A DNA stretch of 64,000 bases from Flavobacteriaceae bacterium (lineage in GTDB: Bacteria > Bacteroidota > Bacteroidia > Flavobacteriales > Weeksellaceae), in the NCBI GenBank assembly GCA_018260565.1, contig JAGLAZ010000005.1, positions 51,427 through 115,426 of the forward strand, in the 5' to 3' direction. Below, one piece after another: positions 54,101-63,149 of this stretch. Position numbers and translations under genes: made by a program. Under the pieces are notes generated by a model. The model was given only the letters and a program-made list of their open reading frames with translations, ran no database searches and was not told the DNA's origin. How positions within the stretch are numbered: position 1 is the first letter of the stretch; each line of letters starts with the position of its first letter.

Positions 54101-55821
54101 CTTAAATATTCGTTGGCAAAATAAGTAGGCGTATTTGATACATCATTCAGCTGAACATCTGGCTTAAATTCTTCCGGTATAGTAAAGGTAGGGAGTACTA
54201 CTTCTGCTCTTAGCGTATAGGAATCTATTTTTGCAAGTAACTCTGAATACGTATCAAAATAGGATGAATATGAAGTGTAATTTTTCTCTACTTCCTCTCT
54301 TGAAAGAAGATGAAAATTTTTTGTTGGGAGCGCGTATCTTTTTCCAAATCCTCTACCTATAGGCGTATCCAGCTTTTCACCTTCTTTAATACACAAAAGC
54401 ATTTCTTGAACGGATGCATCTTCTTGTTTGGAATAAAAAGTCTCGTTTTGGGGTAAAATTTTAACTTGATATTTATCGGCAAGTTTGATTAAAAGTGAAT
54501 TAAGGTATTGCTCTTCTTCTATGCCATGGTTTTGAATTTGAACATAAAAATCTTCACCGAAAATATCTTTCCACCATTTAAACTTTTCCTCTCCTCGGAG
54601 ATCTCCATATTGTATAATTTCGTGTGGGATATCTGCCTGAAGTCCTCCCGTAAGTGCTATAATTCCTTCACTATGCTCAGCGACAAAGTCTCTATGAACA
54701 CGAGGAACGCCAAAATAAAAACCATGCACAAAACCTTCGGAAGAGATTTTAGCTAAATTTTTATAACCGATTTTATTTTTAGCAATAAGTACTGCCAAGG
54801 TTCTTCTATCAGGATCGTCTTTCGTAAATTGTTTTTGATGTGGACGGTCAGAAAGATGAATTTCCAAACCTATTATTGCTTTGATAGGTATAAAACCTTC
54901 TTCTATCTCATTTTTTTTATTGAAATCCTCTACTGCTGCAACGAATTTATAGGCACCTATCATGTTGCCAAAATCTACCATACCTATAGCAGGAAAATTT
55001 TGATCTTTAGCATGTTGTAATAAGTCAGGAATCTTAGTTGTGGATTGTAGAATAGAAAAAACAGAATGATTATGGAGAGGAAAATAATCCCCCAAATCCA
55101 TGGTTAAATCATCAGTTTTTGTTTTCTTTTTTTTGGAATTTATTTTAATTTGATCCCTAATATCTACTTTAAATTCTGGAACTTTTTGATTACCAAAATT
55201 TTCTCCTATTGCGATAATTACATCTTCAGAAATATCAGCATCTTGGGTGATGCCCCCTATCCTAATCAGTTCAAAAATAGCCCTTGCGGTAGCGTTTACA
55301 TCTGCTGCGGCATTATGCGCTTGAATTATCTTTTCTTGGAATAATTTTTCATAAAGTTCTGCAAGAGTCGGTGACTTCAATTTTCCTCCTATCCCACCTT
55401 GAAGTGCTGCCCATTGGGTGGAAAGCAACATTGAATCTATCGATTTTTTATTTGTGAATGGATTTTCTTTTCCCAAACGTAGAAATTCTGCTGCAGTAAC
55501 ATTGATATCAAAAATTACATTATGACCAGCGATATACTGCGCTTGCTGTAAATCTGAAAGAAATAATTCTATAACCTCTTGTAGTGGTAGGCCTAGTTCA
55601 TAAGCCATTTCTGTGGTTATTCCATGGATGGCCACAGTAGCATATGGGATATCAAATCCGTCAGGCTTTACGATATAATCTTGATTCTTGATTAAGTTTC
55701 CAGCATTATCATGGCATTGCCAGCTTAATTGCACTATTCTGGGCCAATTTCCTAAATCTGTTATTGGAGCGTTGAAGTTTAATGCTTTGCCAGTAGTCTC
55801 TACATCAAATATTAATATCAT
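51184..55821 (-). CDS. dnaE: Replicative DNA polymerase III alpha subunit with N-terminal proofreading exonuclease domain
   Basis: 1545 residues. Residues 1-190 form a DEDDh exonuclease: FDVETTGKA (Asp, Glu), [11 protein letters not shown] (Asp) and [13 protein letters not shown] (His, Asp). The PHP domain starts near residue 248 ([14 protein letters not shown]). The polymerase catalytic Asp residues are in [13 protein letters not shown], and [29 protein letters not shown] is the conserved block. An OB-fold region lies near 1380-1480 ([17 protein letters not shown]). Fusion of proofreading to DnaE replaces or adds to a separate epsilon subunit. It is the main replicase, unlike the short dnaE at 19979-22930. 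Confidence 0.96.
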   Translation of the reverse strand: [1545 protein letters not shown]

Positions 55822-55890
55822 AGCCTAAATTTAAAAAAAATTATTGTATCACGATTGAATTAAGTATTTTTGATTTTAAATACTTTATTA

Positions 55891-58011
55891 ATGAATAAAC
55901 AATTTATATTTTTAGGCTTGCTATTAGTAGGTTCCCAGCTTACTCATGCACAGGAAGTAGATGATGTTTCCACGAGAATGAATAAATTGGAATCTCAATG
56001 GGCGAATTATGTGGAAAAGAACTTTGCTAATAAAAGCACTTCCAATTCCTTATTATCTAAAGAATTGCAAAAACAGCGTAGAGCACTCACTGACTTCGTG
56101 GAAGACACCCCATATTTTTTACAACCCACGGATATTCGCCAAGTAAGATCTGCAGATGCTGATTATCTTAATAATGGTACAATGCCAGGCTATTCAACCC
56201 CAGTGAACGGTAATGGCATATTAGTAACTATATTTGATGGTGGTAGAGTGTATGAAAATCATCCTGCATTTAATAATTTGCCATCTAGAATCACAAATAA
56301 AGAAGCATCTACGGAAGATTATAGTGCCCACTCTACTGGGGTTTCAGGATTTATTGGTTCTAAAAGTATTACTGTTACTTTTAATAATGTAAATTATAAT
56401 ACCAAAGGTGTTGCATCTAACACTTTGATTAATAGTTATATGTTTTATAATACTGTTCTTCCTGGAACTAGTAATATGGTAGATGTTTTTAGTAAAATAT
56501 TAACGGCTAATCCTAACATTTCAAATCATAGTTATGGGAATACCACGGGCTGGTCTTATAGAGCAGCTGATGCTACCAATGCTGGGGAAGGATATTATTA
56601 CATAGGATCTTACAATCCAACTACTGACACCTACTTGGACTTGAGTGGAGCTTATTATTCTAACGACCGCAGATATGATGAGTTAGTTTACAATAATAAA
56701 AATATGATTATTGTGAAATCAGCTGGTAATTCAGCAGGTGATGGTCCTTCTGGGTCAGCACTTCCGGCATTTTATCAAACATCAGGTAGCGGTATTAACG
56801 GCTGGACTCAATTCCCTTCTAATACAACCTTGGCACCTAATAATTGTAGAAACACTACGGGTACTGATTGTATAGGTTTTGGAAGTTTAGCTAAAAATAT
56901 TATTGTTGTAGGAGCAACCAATAATCTAGCCACTACAGATAATCGATATAACTCTTCCGCAAATGTATTTATCTCGAGTTACAGCTCTGTAGGACCTCGT
57001 GATGACGGTGGTATTAAACCAGATATTGCTGCAGTAGGTACTTCTGTAGCACATCCTTCTACGGCAGAGGATACTACAGGTTCGGTGAGTTATGGTTTCG
57101 GATCTGGGACGAGTTATTCTGCCCCAGTTGTATCGGGAGTTATCGCTTTGTGGCAAGAAATGTATCAATCTTTATTTGGGGGCCAAACATTAAATGCTGC
57201 AAGTGCAAAAACATTACTAGTACATAGTGCCAAAGAGGCTGGTAATCCAGGACCTGACGCAACATATGGTTGGGGCTTTGCCAATGCTAAAGATGGCGCC
57301 GATATTTTACTTAAAAAACAAAATGCTAGTATTATTTTTAATAATGAAACTTTAAATAATGCTGTTCCTAAAGTTTATCTAGTAACTGCAGGATCACAAC
57401 CCATTAAAGCGACTATGAGCTGGGTAGATCCTCAATATATTTCCTCTGCTAATACGTACACTACTTTACATAATAGAAGAACTTCAGTTTTAGTTAATGA
57501 TTTAGATTTAAGGATTGTAGATCTCACTACAGGAGAAACATTTATGCCATATAAATTAAACATAAATGCACCATCGGCCCCAGCAATTACAGGTGATAAT
57601 ACGGTAGATAATGTAGAACAAGTTTATATTCCTACCCCAGTTGCGGGAAGACAATATCAAGTTATAGTTTCTAATAAGGGTACATTAAAGAACGCATCTG
57701 GATTAGCCACGCCACAAGATTATTCAATTATAGTATCTGGACAGACACTTTCCTTAGCTACGCAAGAAGCCTCTATTAATAAAAATAAAATGTTGGTAAC
57801 TCCTACTATTACGGAGGATCTTGTCAGTATCCTAAATGCTGGTGATAATGCTACAGTAGAAATTTATGATATGAGTGGTAAAAAAATATTAACATTAAAG
57901 GCAAATAATTCTGAAGTAGTTAGTTTGAAAAATGTACCTAGTGGTACTTATTTAATTCATATAACTAACGTTAAAGGAGAAAAATTAACACAAAAAGTTA
58001 TTAAAAAATAA
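55891..58011 (+). CDS. Secreted subtilisin-like (S8) serine protease with type IX secretion sorting domain
   Basis: 706 residues from MNKQFIFLGLLLVGSQLTHAQ, a signal peptide; the frame is open 7 codons upstream. The triad is Asp in VTIFDGGRV, His in YSAHSTGVSGFIGS and Ser in GSGTSYSAPVVSGVIALW; the oxyanion Asn lies in KSAGNSAGDG. A jelly-roll-like domain spans about 490-625. The last ~75 residues (VEIYDMSGKKILTLKAN, PSGTYLIHITN, QKVIKK) are a type A C-terminal domain recognised by T9SS. It is exported to the surface or medium, and is monocistronic with its own terminator. Confidence 0.93.
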   Translation: MNKQFIFLGLLLVGSQLTHAQEVDDVSTRMNKLESQWANYVEKNFANKSTSNSLLSKELQKQRRALTDFVEDTPYFLQPTDIRQVRSADADYLNNGTMPGYSTPVNGNGILVTIFDGGRVYENHPAFNNLPSRITNKEASTEDYSAHSTGVSGFIGSKSITVTFNNVNYNTKGVASNTLINSYMFYNTVLPGTSNMVDVFSKILTANPNISNHSYGNTTGWSYRAADATNAGEGYYYIGSYNPTTDTYLDLSGAYYSNDRRYDELVYNNKNMIIVKSAGNSAGDGPSGSALPAFYQTSGSGINGWTQFPSNTTLAPNNCRNTTGTDCIGFGSLAKNIIVVGATNNLATTDNRYNSSANVFISSYSSVGPRDDGGIKPDIAAVGTSVAHPSTAEDTTGSVSYGFGSGTSYSAPVVSGVIALWQEMYQSLFGGQTLNAASAKTLLVHSAKEAGNPGPDATYGWGFANAKDGADILLKKQNASIIFNNETLNNAVPKVYLVTAGSQPIKATMSWVDPQYISSANTYTTLHNRRTSVLVNDLDLRIVDLTTGETFMPYKLNINAPSAPAITGDNTVDNVEQVYIPTPVAGRQYQVIVSNKGTLKNASGLATPQDYSIIVSGQTLSLATQEASINKNKMLVTPTITEDLVSILNAGDNATVEIYDMSGKKILTLKANNSEVVSLKNVPSGTYLIHITNVKGEKLTQKVIKK

Positions 58012-58032
58012 TCTGTACCAAAAGTATAATCC

Positions 58033-58055
58033 ATAGCCGGCATCTCGCCGGCTAT
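58033..58055 (+). terminator. Rho-independent terminator after the subtilisin-like protease gene
   Basis: A perfect 9-bp stem ATAGCCGGC/GCCGGCTAT with a 5-base loop, followed by TTTATTTATATTT, 22 bases after the stop codon. Confidence 0.85.
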
Positions 58056-58091
58056 TTTATTTATATTTGATATTTAATTTTAAAATCATAA

Positions 58092-60140
58092 GTGGACCAA
58101 AATATACTGATAAAAGCTATAGAAGATATGTACACTGCCAGAATATTGGCAGAATTATATGAAAGAGAAAAAAGCACTACCCGTTATGTACACTCCACAA
58201 GCAGAGGTCATGAAGCAATACAATTGGCTACTGCCTACCACCTAAAAAATGATGATTGGGTCAGCCCATATTATCGCGATGACTCTATGATGTTGGGAAT
58301 GGGATTTACCCCAAGAGATCTTATGCTGCAGCTATTAGCTAAAGCAGACGATCCTTTCAGTGCCGGTAGATCATATTATTGCCACCCATCCTCTAAACTT
58401 CCCCATTTACCAAAAATTATTCATCAATCTTCAGCAACAGGGATGCAAGCTATCCCTTCCACAGGAGTGGCACAAGGAATTAAGTATAGAAAAGAGGTAC
58501 TAGGTGAAACCTCAGACTCCATAGTTGTATGCAGTATGGGAGATAACAGTGTAACAGAAGGTGAAGTATCGGAAGCATGGCAGTTTGCGGCTCTTCATCA
58601 ATTGCCCATCCTGTTTTTAGTTCAAGATAACGGTTGGGGAATATCAGTAACTGCTGAAGAAGCGCGTACAGCAGACGCATATGATTTTGCCGAAGGGTTT
58701 ACAGGCTTAAATAGATACCGTATTAATGGCAAAGATTTCATAGAATCTTATGAAAAAATGGGTGAAATTATCCAAAACATGCGAACCTCTGGAAAACCCT
58801 GCGTGGTATGTGCAAAAACTGTATTAATAGGTCATCACACTTCTGGAGTACGGACTGAATTTTATCGAGATGTGGAAGAACATGAACTTCATAGAAAAGA
58901 AGATCCTTTAGACCAATTAATAAAGAAACTCAAAGAAGCTGGAAATCCTATTTCTGCAGAAACGTTAAGTTCCACCGAAAACAGATTACGGAAAGAATTT
59001 GATAATTTGTTTGAAGAAATAAAACTAATGCCTGATCCTTCACCGGAAAATGTAGAGGATTATATTTTTGCGCCATCAAGTATCCAAGAGGAAACTGGAA
59101 CAAGAGAACCAATAAGTGCTGATAAAATCCCTATGGTAGACGCAGGAATTCATGCTATAGAAGAAATCATGCGAAAACATCCGGAAGCTCTATTATACGG
59201 GCAGGATGTAGGAGAGAGAATAGGTGGCGTTTTCAGGGAAGCAGTAACATTAGGAAAAAAGTTCGGAAAAAAAAGAATTTTTAATACAGCAATTCAGGAG
59301 GCTTATATAGTGGGCTCTACAGTAGGAATGTCTGCAGTAGGTCTTAAACCTATTGTAGAAATTCAGTTTGCTGATTACTTATATCCAGCAATAAATCAGC
59401 TGGTGACAGAGATTTCAAAAAGTTGCTACTTATCTGCGGGAAAATATCCTGTACAGACATTAATCCGAGTGCCTATAGGTGCATATGGTGGTGGCGGACC
59501 TTATCACAGTGGAAGTGTGGAGAGTATGCTATGTAATATAAAAGGTATTAAAGTAGTGTATCCATCTAATGCTGCAGATTATAAAGGTTTAATGAAAGCC
59601 GCATTTTATGATCCTAATCCAGTGGTATTTTTAGAACACAAAGGGCTCTACTGGAGCAAGGTTCCAGGGACAGAGGGAGCTAAAAGGAAGGAACCATCGG
59701 AGGATTATATTATCCCATTAGGACAACCTCTTATTATATTGAACGCCTTAGAGGAAGCCATTCAGAATAAAAATACGGTATGTATAATTACCTATGGAAT
59801 GGGCGTATATTGGTGTTTAGAAGCTGCCAAAAATTTCCCAGATCTTGTGGAAATTATTGATTTAAGAACCCTGTCCCCAATAGACTTAGATTTTTTAATT
59901 GAAAGAATTAAATCACACGGCCGGGCTATGATAGTTTCGGAAGAGAGTATAAATAATTCATACTCTCAAGCACTTGCACAGCAACTTACTGAGAAAAGTT
60001 TTTCTTATTTAGATGCTCCAATAATGGCATATGGTAGTAAAAACACGCCAGCAATACCTATAAATCTGATATTAGAAAAAGAATATTTGTTAAACGCTGA
60101 AAAAGTGGCTGATAAAATAAAACTCTTATTAGAAAATTAA
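58092..60140 (+). CDS. Fused alpha/beta thiamine-diphosphate 2-oxoacid dehydrogenase E1
   Basis: 682 residues from a GTG codon; no in-frame ATG lies upstream before a stop. The alpha half (about 1-320) has HSTSRGHEAIQLATAYHLK, YYRDDSMMLGMG and the thiamine-diphosphate motif GDNSVTEGEVSEAW...LFLVQDN. The beta half (about 345-682) has YGQDVGERIGGVFREAV, QFADYLYPAINQL and GAYGGGGPYHSGSVES. In flavobacteria this fused form serves branched-chain 2-oxoacid or related dehydrogenase complexes; ilvE in the same window supplies such acids, but the link is inference. No E2 or E3 gene is adjacent. Its stop overlaps the convergent glycosyltransferase gene. Confidence 0.92.
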   Translation: MDQNILIKAIEDMYTARILAELYEREKSTTRYVHSTSRGHEAIQLATAYHLKNDDWVSPYYRDDSMMLGMGFTPRDLMLQLLAKADDPFSAGRSYYCHPSSKLPHLPKIIHQSSATGMQAIPSTGVAQGIKYRKEVLGETSDSIVVCSMGDNSVTEGEVSEAWQFAALHQLPILFLVQDNGWGISVTAEEARTADAYDFAEGFTGLNRYRINGKDFIESYEKMGEIIQNMRTSGKPCVVCAKTVLIGHHTSGVRTEFYRDVEEHELHRKEDPLDQLIKKLKEAGNPISAETLSSTENRLRKEFDNLFEEIKLMPDPSPENVEDYIFAPSSIQEETGTREPISADKIPMVDAGIHAIEEIMRKHPEALLYGQDVGERIGGVFREAVTLGKKFGKKRIFNTAIQEAYIVGSTVGMSAVGLKPIVEIQFADYLYPAINQLVTEISKSCYLSAGKYPVQTLIRVPIGAYGGGGPYHSGSVESMLCNIKGIKVVYPSNAADYKGLMKAAFYDPNPVVFLEHKGLYWSKVPGTEGAKRKEPSEDYIIPLGQPLIILNALEEAIQNKNTVCIITYGMGVYWCLEAAKNFPDLVEIIDLRTLSPIDLDFLIERIKSHGRAMIVSEESINNSYSQALAQQLTEKSFSYLDAPIMAYGSKNTPAIPINLILEKEYLLNAEKVADKIKLLLEN

Positions 60141-61129
60141 GAAAAATGTCCCGGAAAAGCCTTTCTGGGATCTTTTTTTAAAAATTCTAAGGTAACCCAG
60201 CTTAAAAGAAATCCAAATCCATAAGAAAACAATTGTATAAATGCAATTAATGGGGAAAGGATAGCTACAGAAAAGTTTTTAGTAGATATTAGGGCTGAAA
60301 TTGTTAACATTATAGAATACAATCCATATGGAATTAGTAATAAACTACTCTTGGAAATGAAATATAAAACTAGAGCGCCTATATAACCAATAAGAAACAA
60401 ACTTGGAAATGCAAATGTGAATTTAGTATATCCAGGGTGTCTTTGATTTAATATTGGCCGAGCAATTCCAAAGTTATAAACTTGTTTTGAGAAGCTGGAA
60501 ATGCTATTTCTTCTTTTATGATTCACCGCTATATTGGGGAAAAAAGCAGTTGTAGAGCCATTTTCCCATAGTCTCATACTTAAATCTGGGTCCTCCCCTA
60601 TTCTTAAATCAGAAAATCCTCCTATCGCTAAAAATGCATCTCGTTTTACTCCCATATTGAAACTTCTAGGTTGAAATTTATCCAATGATTTTTTGCTTCC
60701 TCGGATACCACCAGTTGTTAGAAATGAAGTCATACTAAATGAGATCGCTTGCTGAATTACGTTAAAGGATTTGCTGGCTTTATCTGCTCCTCCAAAGGCA
60801 TCACAATGGATATTATTAATATTTTCCTTACATCTTGCTATATAATCGTAATCCAAAATGACATCAGAATCAATAAAAATTACCCATTCGGATTGAATTT
60901 TATTTACTCCAAAGTTTCTTGCTTTTCCTGGACCTCTATTGGTGATCTTATGATATTCCAAATCTAAACTTGGAAAATTATCACATACTGGATAAAGCGG
61001 TACAGTAGATCCATCATCTATTATACATACTTTAAAATTATGATCCGTCTGTTGATATAAACTAAGCAATAATTCATGTAGCTCATGCGGACGATTATAA
61101 ACAGCGATTACAATACCTATTTGCATCAT
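60137..61129 (-). CDS. Family 2 glycosyltransferase, membrane-associated
   Basis: 330 residues. The GT-A domain begins IGIVIAVYNRPHELHELLLSL. The nucleotide-sugar/metal motif is FIDSDVILD near residue 92 (DxD); GIRGSKKSLDKFQPRSFNMGV and the acceptor-site ED in IGEDPDLSMRLWENG follow. Three hydrophobic helices at about 238-310 anchor it in the membrane. It probably adds a sugar to a lipid-linked glycan; donor and acceptor are unknown. Two adjacent Met codons could start it. It is divergent from prfB. Confidence 0.9.
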   Translation of the reverse strand: MMQIGIVIAVYNRPHELHELLLSLYQQTDHNFKVCIIDDGSTVPLYPVCDNFPSLDLEYHKITNRGPGKARNFGVNKIQSEWVIFIDSDVILDYDYIARCKENINNIHCDAFGGADKASKSFNVIQQAISFSMTSFLTTGGIRGSKKSLDKFQPRSFNMGVKRDAFLAIGGFSDLRIGEDPDLSMRLWENGSTTAFFPNIAVNHKRRNSISSFSKQVYNFGIARPILNQRHPGYTKFTFAFPSLFLIGYIGALVLYFISKSSLLLIPYGLYSIMLTISALISTKNFSVAILSPLIAFIQLFSYGFGFLLSWVTLEFLKKDPRKAFPGHFS

Positions 61130-61272
61130 ACGGCCTACAATTTTTATTTGTAAATGTAATTAAATATTGTATTCTAAGCCTTTAATAACAATTGTACAAC
61201 TAAATAATAAGTGGTAGCATAATCCAGTAAAGGAAATGGAAGGGAAATCCTTAATTTTGTTTAAATTATATT

Positions 61273-62376
61273 TTGATACAGACTGAGCAAATTAAAGCTG
61301 TAGGTGAACGCATTTCCGCTTTAGAAAAATACCTACAAATAGAAGAAAAGCGCATTATAATTTATAATGATGAAGATAAAACTACTGCTCCAGATTTTTG
61401 GGACAATCCTAAACAAGCTGAGATATTTTTAAAAAATCTTCGGTCTCATAAAAAATGGGTACAAGATTATGATTCCATAGTGAGTGAGTTTCAGGATATA
61501 GAAGTATTGGCAGAATTTGCGAAGGATGATCCTGATAGTGAAAAAGAACTGGATCATTCATTTCCCCTTTTAGTGGAGGCTATTGATAACTTAGAATTTA
61601 AAAAGATGCTTTCATCTGATGGTGATGAGCTATCCGCCGTGATCCAAATAACAGCAGGAGCAGGTGGTACAGAAAGTTGCGACTGGGCATCTATGCTTCA
61701 CAGGATGTATAGTATGTGGGCAGAGAAACAAAAATTTAAGGTAACACAACTTAACTATCAGGCTGGTGATGTGGCTGGTATTAAGACCGTTACAATGGAG
61801 ATAGAAGGAGAATATGCATTTGGTTATTTAAAGGGAGAAAATGGCGTCCACCGCTTGGTAAGGATCTCTCCCTTCGATAGTAATGCCAAAAGACATACTA
61901 GCTTTGCCTCAGTATATGTGTATCCACTTGTAGATGACAGTATAGAAATTGAAATAAATCCTGCTGATATTTCCTTTGAAACCATGAGATCCTCCGGTGC
62001 TGGTGGTCAAAATGTAAATAAAGTAGAAACAGCGGTTCGTCTGCGCCATGCCCCTACTGGGATTATTATTGAAAATTCTGAATCTAGATCCCAACTTCAA
62101 AACAAAGAAAAAGCTATGCAGCTTTTAAAATCCAGATTATATGAAATGGAACTTGCAGAGCGGCTAAAAGCAAGAAATGAAATAGAAGCTTCAAAAATGA
62201 AGATAGAATGGGGAAGCCAAATACGAAGTTATGTGATGCACCCGTATAAACTTATAAAAGATAACCGAAGCAATTATGAAACATCGGATGTAGATGCAGT
62301 TATGAATGGAAATCTCGGACCCTTCCTAACATCTTATTTACTAAGCCAAAACGCACCAGAAGAGACGGAATTTTAG
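61273..62376 (+). CDS. prfB: Peptide chain release factor 2
   Basis: 367 residues. The catalytic GGQ is in [18 protein letters not shown], and the stop-recognition region shows the RF2-type [13 protein letters not shown] (SPF tripeptide). It releases peptides at UGA and UAA. The start codon is TTG, as no ATG fits the N-terminus [13 protein letters not shown]. The regulatory in-frame UGA seen near codon 26 in many prfB genes is absent: the matching place, EKYLQIEEK, is read without shift. The 143-base gap to the divergent glycosyltransferase gene probably holds both promoters. Confidence 0.93.
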   Translation: MIQTEQIKAVGERISALEKYLQIEEKRIIIYNDEDKTTAPDFWDNPKQAEIFLKNLRSHKKWVQDYDSIVSEFQDIEVLAEFAKDDPDSEKELDHSFPLLVEAIDNLEFKKMLSSDGDELSAVIQITAGAGGTESCDWASMLHRMYSMWAEKQKFKVTQLNYQAGDVAGIKTVTMEIEGEYAFGYLKGENGVHRLVRISPFDSNAKRHTSFASVYVYPLVDDSIEIEINPADISFETMRSSGAGGQNVNKVETAVRLRHAPTGIIIENSESRSQLQNKEKAMQLLKSRLYEMELAERLKARNEIEASKMKIEWGSQIRSYVMHPYKLIKDNRSNYETSDVDAVMNGNLGPFLTSYLLSQNAPEETEF

Positions 62377-62477
62377 ACTTTTTAAAACTCAAACAGATAT
62401 TTTGTAAAATTTAATACTAATAAATATCTTATTTTTACACGAAGCATTTTACTTGCTTTTATACAGCTTACATATAT

Positions 62478-63149
62478 ATGGATCATTTTACCTTTAAGGA
62501 CCTACTTAACCCCGAATTTTATATTAAAATGGGCGGTTTTTGGCTAATTTTATTCATAATTTTTGCCGAAACAGGACTTTTTGTAGGCTTTTTTCTTCCA
62601 GGAGATAGTTTGTTATTTATTTCAGGAATATATGCGGTAGATATTGTTAAAGAAACTTTCGGCACTACGGGATCAGATTATGTAGATACCAGCGTTTTGG
62701 CCTTTGCTATCGCAACTGCTGCAGTACTTGGTAATGAAGTAGGATATTGGTTTGGCAGGAGAACTGGCCCACGCTTATATTCCAAACAAGATTCCTTCTG
62801 GTTTAAGAAAAAATATTTATATCAGGCTCACGACTTTTTTGAAAAATACGGAGCTACTGCAGTGATTGCAGCGAGATTTATTCCCATTGTACGAACTTTC
62901 ACGCCTATTGTTGCGGGGATTGTGGGAATGGATAAAAAGAAATTCTTACTAGATAATATTATAGGTGCTTTAATGTGGTCATTTTCCCTAATCTATGCTG
63001 GTCACTATTTAGATAGATTTTTGAAGGTTCAGTATGGAATTGAAATAAAAAATCATTTAGAATTAATTATTCTGGTTATAGTTTCAGTAACTACATTACC
63101 AGTAATCTTAAAATTTATATTTTCAAAAAAAACATACCCGAAAGATTAA
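62478..63149 (+). CDS. DedA-family membrane protein
   Basis: 223 residues with about five hydrophobic helices. FAETGLFVGFFLPGDSLLFISG is the DedA N-terminal re-entrant motif with its acidic residue, and ARFIPIVRTFTPIVAGIVGM the conserved Arg-containing motif. DedA proteins are linked to lipid flipping, for example undecaprenyl phosphate or phosphatidylethanolamine recycling, and to proton-motive-force homeostasis. It overlaps the 3' end of the convergent esterase gene by 4 bases. Confidence 0.92.
   Translation: MDHFTFKDLLNPEFYIKMGGFWLILFIIFAETGLFVGFFLPGDSLLFISGIYAVDIVKETFGTTGSDYVDTSVLAFAIATAAVLGNEVGYWFGRRTGPRLYSKQDSFWFKKKYLYQAHDFFEKYGATAVIAARFIPIVRTFTPIVAGIVGMDKKKFLLDNIIGALMWSFSLIYAGHYLDRFLKVQYGIEIKNHLELIILVIVSVTTLPVILKFIFSKKTYPKD

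Noticed and set aside
61236..61286. A short ATG-to-TGA frame just upstream of and overlapping prfB, which a +1 shift at GAC TGA would join to the RF2 frame
   Set aside because: There is no CTT TGA C slippery sequence, the known frameshift position corresponds to a later place in the protein (EKYLQIEEK) where no stop exists, and the peptide has no similarity to RF2 N-termini. It is most likely chance.
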